NCBI GenBank assembly: GCA_023392645.1
Contig: JAEVYR010000186.1
Coordinates: forward strand, 1 to 11,015
DNA length: 11,015 nt
Direction: 5' to 3'
From: Chloroflexota bacterium
GTDB taxonomy: Bacteria > Chloroflexota > Chloroflexia > Thermomicrobiales > UBA6265
Numbering within the stretch: the first letter of the stretch is position 1; each line of letters starts with the position of its first letter. Both the position numbers and the translations under genes were made by a program. The notes beneath the pieces are model-generated. The model was not told the origin of the DNA. It saw only the letters and a program-made list of their open reading frames with translations, and searched no databases. Shown one piece after another: positions 6,917 to 11,015 of the stretch.

Positions 6917-7339
6917 ATGCAGCCGAACGAATCGCAAGTCGAGGCCGATGTGGCCCGGATCGAGCCGGATGACCGGCGCGTCGTGGTCCGCTTCGGCGGC
7001 GAGACGATCGCCGACAGCCGTGGCGCGATCCGCGTGACCGAGGCCGGACACCCGCCGGTGTTCTACATCCCGCCGGAAGATGTCCATGTGGAGGTGCTCG
7101 ACGCGATCGAACGGCAGACGGAGTGTCCCATCAAGGGCATCGCGCACTATTACGACATCGTCGTCGGGACCGAGCGCGCCGAGGCGGCAGCGTGGTGCTA
7201 TCCGGAGCCGAAGCCGGCGTTCGAAGCGATCCAGTCCGCGATCGCGTTCTACCCGGCTCAGATCGAGGCCACCGTCGACGGAACACCGGTCACGCCCGAG
7301 GAGAACCCGTACTACGGCGGCTGGGTGATCGACGCATGA
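6917..7339 (+). CDS. DUF427 domain protein
   Basis: This 140-residue protein belongs to the DUF427 family, small beta-rich proteins of unknown biochemical role. The pattern FGGETIADSRGAIRVTEAG, then PPVFYIPPEDV, is typical of the family's first half, and IAHYYDIVVG, AWCYPEPKPAF, AIAFYP and the final YYGGWV are typical of the second. There are no membrane spans or signal peptide, so it is probably cytoplasmic. Two starts are possible. The ATG at 6917 has AAAGG ten bases upstream and begins close to the conserved domain. The in-frame ATG at 6872 would add 15 residues (MRTVLLSAQ...) and could only be used from a leaderless transcript. The gene is divergent from the glycosyltransferase and separated from the helicase by 193 bases, so it looks monocistronic. 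Confidence 0.85.
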   Translation: MQPNESQVEADVARIEPDDRRVVVRFGGETIADSRGAIRVTEAGHPPVFYIPPEDVHVEVLDAIERQTECPIKGIAHYYDIVVGTERAEAAAWCYPEPKPAFEAIQSAIAFYPAQIEATVDGTPVTPEENPYYGGWVIDA

Positions 7340-7376
7340 CCCAGGACAAGCCCGTGATAGCCCGCCGCGCGTGATC

Positions 7377-7401
7377 GCGGAGACCCGAAGGAGTCGTCCG
7401 C
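7377..7401 (+). terminator. Possible weak terminator hairpin after the DUF427 gene
   Basis: GCGGAGAC (7377-7384) can pair with GTC-G-TCCGC (7393-7401), giving eight pairs with one bulged base around a loop CCGAAGGA. It lies about 40 bases after the DUF427 stop. It lacks a T-tract, and such stems are common by chance at this GC content, so the call is tentative. Confidence 0.25.
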
Positions 7402-7469
7402 CTAGCCGCCCTCCGGCCGCGGCGCCCTGTGTGACGGTTGATGGTGCGTGCGTCGCAAAGCGGCCGCTC

Positions 7470-7478
7470 TGGTAAGGT
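7470..7478 (+). promoter_or_regulatory. Candidate extended -10 for the helicase operon
   Basis: TGGTAAGGT has the TGn extension and a TAAGGT hexamer, which keeps the key T1, A2 and T6 of the -10 consensus. It sits 54 bases before the helicase ATG inside the 193-base gap 7340-7532. No convincing -35 is found at the right spacing. No other gene or RNA structure is apparent in this gap. Confidence 0.25.
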
Positions 7479-7532
7479 TCCTGCGGTTACTCGGCACAAC
7501 GTACAGATCCGAGCGTCCGAGAAAGACACGAT

Positions 7533-10496
7533 ATGACCGAACCGCGCGTCGTCACCAATATCCCCGTCGGGCACGACCCCGGACTGGACGACGACATCGA
7601 CGTCCTCGCGCCCGCCGCCGCCAACCCCGCGATCGACGCGCGCATCGACCAGTTCGAATCGATGTATCCGTTCCCGCTCGATCCGTTTCAACGTGCCGCC
7701 ATCGCCGCCTTCGAGCGCGGCGACTCGGTGATGGTGGCGGCACCGACCGGCTCCGGCAAGACGGTCGTCGCCGAGTACGGCATCTACGCCTCGTTCCGCG
7801 GCACGGGCCGGGTCCTCTACACCGCGCCGATCAAGGCGCTATCAAACCAGAAATTCCGCGACCTCCGCGCGATTTACGGCGACGATATCGGCCTGCTCAC
7901 CGGCGACGTCACCGAAAACCGCGAGGCTCGCGTGCTGGTGATGACCACCGAGATCCTGCGCAACATGCTGCTGCAAAGCCCGTGGGAGCTCGACGACGTC
8001 GAGACGATCATCTTCGACGAGATCCACTACCTCGCCGATCCCGACCGCGGCACGACGTGGGAAGAGTCCATCATCCTCTGCCCCGAGCACATCCAGCTCA
8101 TCTGCCTCTCGGCGACGGTCACCAACGCCGACGAGATCGCGGGATGGATCAGCCGCACGCACCGGGCGGTGCGCCTGGAGACGCACACCGCCCGGCCGGT
8201 GCCGCTGGCGCTCTATTTCTTCCACAACAACGAGCTGCACCCGGTGATCGACCACAACGGCGAGCACATCGCCGTCTTCTCACGTATCGGCGGCGAGCTG
8301 CGTCGCCAGCAGGGACGCGGGCGGCGCGGCCGCGAGCGAGCCGAGGTGCTGGAACCGCAGCCGCACGAGATCGTCGAGCGCCTCGAAGCCGAGGACATGC
8401 TGCCGGCGATCTACTTCCTCTTCAGCCGCAACGATTGCCAGGCATTCGCCGAGCGCCTCGCCGCGACCTACCCGCTCACCATCAGCGAGGATCAGGCCGC
8501 CCAGATCGACCATGTCCTGGCGGCGTACATCTCCACCCTCCGCGAGGAGGATCGCGCCCTCGACCAAGTGCAGGTGATCCAGTCGCTTGCTCGCAAGGGC
8601 ATCGGCTTCCACCACGCCGGCCTGCTGCCGGTGTTGAAGCAGCTCGTCGAGGTGCTCTTCGGGCGCGGCTTGATGCAGGTCGTATTCGCGACGGACACGC
8701 TCGCGCTCGGCGTCAACATGCCGGCCCGAACGGTCGTCGTCGGCCGAATGTCGAAGTGGGACGGCCGCCAGAAGCGGACGCTGATTCCGAACGAATTCCA
8801 GCAAATGGCCGGGCGCGCCGGGCGGCGGGGCATGGATGCCTTCGGCCACGTGGTCACGCTTTACTCCCCCTGGATCCCGTTTCGGGAGATGATGGAGGTG
8901 GCGATCGGCCCGTTGCTGCCGGTGCAATCCGCCTTCGCGATCCGATACAACACCGTGCTCAACCTGTGGGACCCGCCGCACGGCGAGCGCGTGCGGCAGA
9001 TGCTCCAGCGCAGCCTCGCGCAGTACCAGGCGAGCCAGCGCATCCGCCTGATCGAGCACGACATCCTCGAAGTCGAAAGCGACCTGCAGGGCGTTCCCGC
9101 CGGCTGCCTGATCGGCTATCCCGACGGCGACGCGCTGCTGGACGACTATTCCACCCGCTCGCGGGCGATGCAATCGCTGCAGACGCAGGAACGTCGCGCC
9201 CGCAGGGACCTGCGCGACGCCGAACACGCCACGTCGACTTCGTCGCCGTGGCCGCGCCCGACCCGGCAGGCGATCCGCCGCACCTTCCGCACCGCGCCGC
9301 CCGGCCTGGTGATCCATCATCAGGAGCGAGGCTGGCTGGTGTTCCTCGGCCGCGGGCACGACTCCAGCGTCGGCATCGCCCTCCGGCGCGACGATGGATC
9401 GGTCGTCCAGATCGGCGAGTATCGCGAGGTCGACTACCTCACGGATCTCGTCGCCACGGTTCCTGAGGAGGTCGCCGAGCCGGCCACGGCCGCCGACGCC
9501 CGCGCCGCGCTGGAAGACGTCGACGTACCGGCGATGCTGGCCGGGTTCGCCACGATGGCGGTGCCGGACCTTGACCAAATGGCCGAGAAGCATCGCGAGT
9601 CCGAATGGGAGCGGCGGCGAACCGAGCTCGCCGCGCTGGAAGCGGCTCACCGCGAGGCGGAGGAGGAGCTGAACACTGCTCGCGTCGCCCGCGAGGAGCA
9701 CCCGTGTCACACCTGCCAGGTGCGCAAGGAACACCGGCGCAACCAGCGCGACCGCGATCGACTGGAGCGCGAGCGTGCCCAATTGATGGAGGCGCTGGAG
9801 CGACAAACGCTCGCCGACGAGATGCGGATTCGTACCGTCATTCGCGGCATCCGGGATGTGCTCCATCGCTTCAGCTACATGCGCCAGGGGTACCCGACCC
9901 CGAAAGCCGACATGCTTGCCGATGTCTTCGACAACGACGGCCTGATCCTCTGCGAGCTGATCGATCGGGGACTCCTCGACCCGCTCGCGCCCGACGAGCT
10001 CGCCGACGTCTTCTCGTGGTACAGCTTCGATCGCGAGTACCGCTACCCAAATCACTTCATGCTGCCGCCCCGGCTGGTCCGCTTGCGCGACAAGCTGGAA
10101 GACCTGGAACGCGACATCATTGGCGAGGAGCGCGACCACAAGCTCTTCATCTCGGAGGGGCACAATCCGAACTTCTACGGCGCGGCGCTGGCATGGTGCC
10201 AGGGCGAGTCGATGGCCGATATCGGCGAGTCGCTGGAACTCTCCGAAGGCGATCTCGTCATCACCTTCAACAAGACGATCGACCTGCTGCGGCAGGTGCG
10301 CGAGATGCTGCTGGATGTCCGCCCCGAGCATGCGCTGGTGCCGAAGCTCGATGAGGCGATCCGGCAATTGCGGCGCGGTATCGTCGCGCAATCGCTTGCG
10401 CTCGGGTTCACGCCCATCGCCGAGATCGAGGACGACGCGGACGACGATGCCGAGCTGGTCGAGACGGATGACGACGGCATCGAGGACGAGGAATGA
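7533..10496 (+). CDS. Ski2-like DEAD/DEAH-box RNA helicase (HelY family)
   Basis: This 987-residue protein is a superfamily 2 helicase of the Ski2/Mtr4-like branch, called HelY in Actinobacteria, expected to unwind structured RNA with ATP in the cytoplasm. Motif I is APTGSGKT (70-77), motif II DEIH (162-165), motif III SAT (193-195) and motif VI QMAGRAGRRG (424-433); FATDTLALGVNMPA precedes motif VI. An Arg-rich segment (GRGRRGRER) follows motif III. A charged coiled-coil-like region around residues 690-775 contains HPCHTC, with Cys725 and Cys728 and a later His734, a signature I recall from HelY relatives and a possible metal site. The C-terminal part (about 790-960) resembles a DSHCT domain. 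The last 24 residues (964-987) hold 16 Asp or Glu. The ATG has only a weak purine-rich ribosome site (GAGAAAG). Its stop overlaps the next ATG as ATGA. Confidence 0.93.
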   Translation: MTEPRVVTNIPVGHDPGLDDDIDVLAPAAANPAIDARIDQFESMYPFPLDPFQRAAIAAFERGDSVMVAAPTGSGKTVVAEYGIYASFRGTGRVLYTAPIKALSNQKFRDLRAIYGDDIGLLTGDVTENREARVLVMTTEILRNMLLQSPWELDDVETIIFDEIHYLADPDRGTTWEESIILCPEHIQLICLSATVTNADEIAGWISRTHRAVRLETHTARPVPLALYFFHNNELHPVIDHNGEHIAVFSRIGGELRRQQGRGRRGRERAEVLEPQPHEIVERLEAEDMLPAIYFLFSRNDCQAFAERLAATYPLTISEDQAAQIDHVLAAYISTLREEDRALDQVQVIQSLARKGIGFHHAGLLPVLKQLVEVLFGRGLMQVVFATDTLALGVNMPARTVVVGRMSKWDGRQKRTLIPNEFQQMAGRAGRRGMDAFGHVVTLYSPWIPFREMMEVAIGPLLPVQSAFAIRYNTVLNLWDPPHGERVRQMLQRSLAQYQASQRIRLIEHDILEVESDLQGVPAGCLIGYPDGDALLDDYSTRSRAMQSLQTQERRARRDLRDAEHATSTSSPWPRPTRQAIRRTFRTAPPGLVIHHQERGWLVFLGRGHDSSVGIALRRDDGSVVQIGEYREVDYLTDLVATVPEEVAEPATAADARAALEDVDVPAMLAGFATMAVPDLDQMAEKHRESEWERRRTELAALEAAHREAEEELNTARVAREEHPCHTCQVRKEHRRNQRDRDRLERERAQLMEALERQTLADEMRIRTVIRGIRDVLHRFSYMRQGYPTPKADMLADVFDNDGLILCELIDRGLLDPLAPDELADVFSWYSFDREYRYPNHFMLPPRLVRLRDKLEDLERDIIGEERDHKLFISEGHNPNFYGAALAWCQGESMADIGESLELSEGDLVITFNKTIDLLRQVREMLLDVRPEHALVPKLDEAIRQLRRGIVAQSLALGFTPIAEIEDDADDDAELVETDDDGIEDEE

Positions 10497-11015
10497 CTGG
10501 GCCGATCTTCACGGACCAGCGTGTCGACGCGGTCCGGGCGGCCGCCAACCGCGCCATTGCATTACTGGAGGCGGCGACCTACCCGCTCGGCGTCGCCTGG
10601 GTGCGGCATCGGTGGCACGGCGGTTCCGCCGATGACGTGGTCGACGCTCTGGCGCGATACCAGCAGCCGGACGGTGGCTTCAGCGGGCTGGAGGTCGACA
10701 TCGCGGCGCCGGTCAGCAACGCCTTCGCCGGGCGGCTGGCGATGCAGGTGATGCTGTCGCTCCGCGATGCCGACGCCAGCGCAATCGCGCGACCGCTCGG
10801 CGCGTGGTACGCGCGAAATCAGGACGAGGATGGCGACTGGCACTTCCCGCCGGAGGTCTACCAGCACGAGCTCGCGCCGTGGTTCGCGGCGTGGGAGTTC
10901 CCGAGCCTCAATCCGACGTGCAGCATCGCCGGGCTGACCCACGCGCTCGGCATCGACGCGCCGGAGCTACAGGCGGGAGTCGCGAAGCTCTGGGAGGAGA
11001 AGGCGACTCTCGAGC
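10493..11015 (+). CDS. Alpha/alpha-toroid protein (prenyltransferase/squalene-cyclase fold), partial
   Basis: The gene starts with ATG at 10493, overlapping the helicase stop by 4 bases (ATGA), and runs off the window after 174 codons. It is probably translationally coupled to the helicase. The visible part has repeats like the QW motifs of terpenoid cyclases and prenyltransferase beta subunits: YQQPDGGFSGLEVD (residues 57-70) and NQDEDGDWHFPPEV further on, then HELAPWFAAWEFPSLNPTCSIAGL. I recall this arrangement from uncharacterised proteins annotated as prenyltransferase-like or hypothetical. There is no signal peptide and no obvious membrane segment in the visible part. Catalytic residues cannot be judged because the C-terminus is missing. 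It may be a binding or structural toroid rather than an enzyme. Confidence 0.75.
   Translation, partial: MTGPIFTDQRVDAVRAAANRAIALLEAATYPLGVAWVRHRWHGGSADDVVDALARYQQPDGGFSGLEVDIAAPVSNAFAGRLAMQVMLSLRDADASAIARPLGAWYARNQDEDGDWHFPPEVYQHELAPWFAAWEFPSLNPTCSIAGLTHALGIDAPELQAGVAKLWEEKATLE

Noticed and set aside
7448..9466. A 672-codon plus-strand frame overlapping the helicase
   Set aside because: It is the +1 shadow of the helicase, extremely Arg/Pro rich and without motifs.
8280..10391. A 703-codon open frame on the minus strand across the helicase gene
   Set aside because: It lies entirely inside a well-supported helicase gene; long antisense frames are expected when third positions are mostly G or C. 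Its translation is compositionally biased and has no recognisable domain.

Overview
The window is about two-thirds G+C, densely coded and has no mobile elements, tRNA, rRNA or CRISPR. Its contents suggest a GC-rich Chloroflexota bacterium of the Thermomicrobia/Sphaerobacter type: a Tat-exported sugar-type binding protein, a single-chain AccD-AccA carboxyltransferase, a bacterial Ski2-like (HelY) helicase with a DSHCT-type C-terminus, a DUF427 protein, and several GTG starts. This placement is inference from gene content and composition; some Actinobacteria carry similar genes.

Layout, left to right. (1) Positions 1-1559: the last codons of an upstream gene, a strong hairpin, a Tat-dependent ABC substrate-binding protein (154-1473, +), then a textbook hairpin terminator. 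The upstream tail ends LSAIEG-stop and this gene ends LAAVEG-stop, hinting at tandem paralogues. (2) Positions 1560-2626 (-): a nitroreductase-family gene followed by tsaE (tRNA t6A synthesis ATPase), spaced tightly enough to be one transcript. (3) Positions 2627-2822: a 196-bp divergent control region holding a 24-bp near-perfect palindrome and a second small inverted repeat. (4) Positions 2823-4637 (+): fused accDA for malonyl-CoA synthesis. (5) Positions 4706-6804 (-): a GT4 glycosyltransferase and thiL (thiamine-phosphate kinase), joined by a 4-base GTGA overlap. (6) Positions 6917-7339 (+): a DUF427 protein, divergent from the glycosyltransferase. (7) Positions 7533-11015 (+): the HelY helicase, joined by a 4-base ATGA overlap to an alpha/alpha-toroid (prenyltransferase/squalene-cyclase fold) protein cut off by the window end.

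The genes are mostly housekeeping (tRNA modification, fatty-acid precursor supply, thiamine cofactor, RNA metabolism) with some transport and cell-surface functions. They do not form one obvious pathway. I see no strong case for a wholly new system. The items most worth a second look are the palindromic control region before accDA, the helicase/toroid-protein coupling, the glycosyltransferase/thiL coupling and the apparent tandem binding proteins. No gene-free stretch exceeds 300 bases; the longest are 2627-2822 and 7340-7532.
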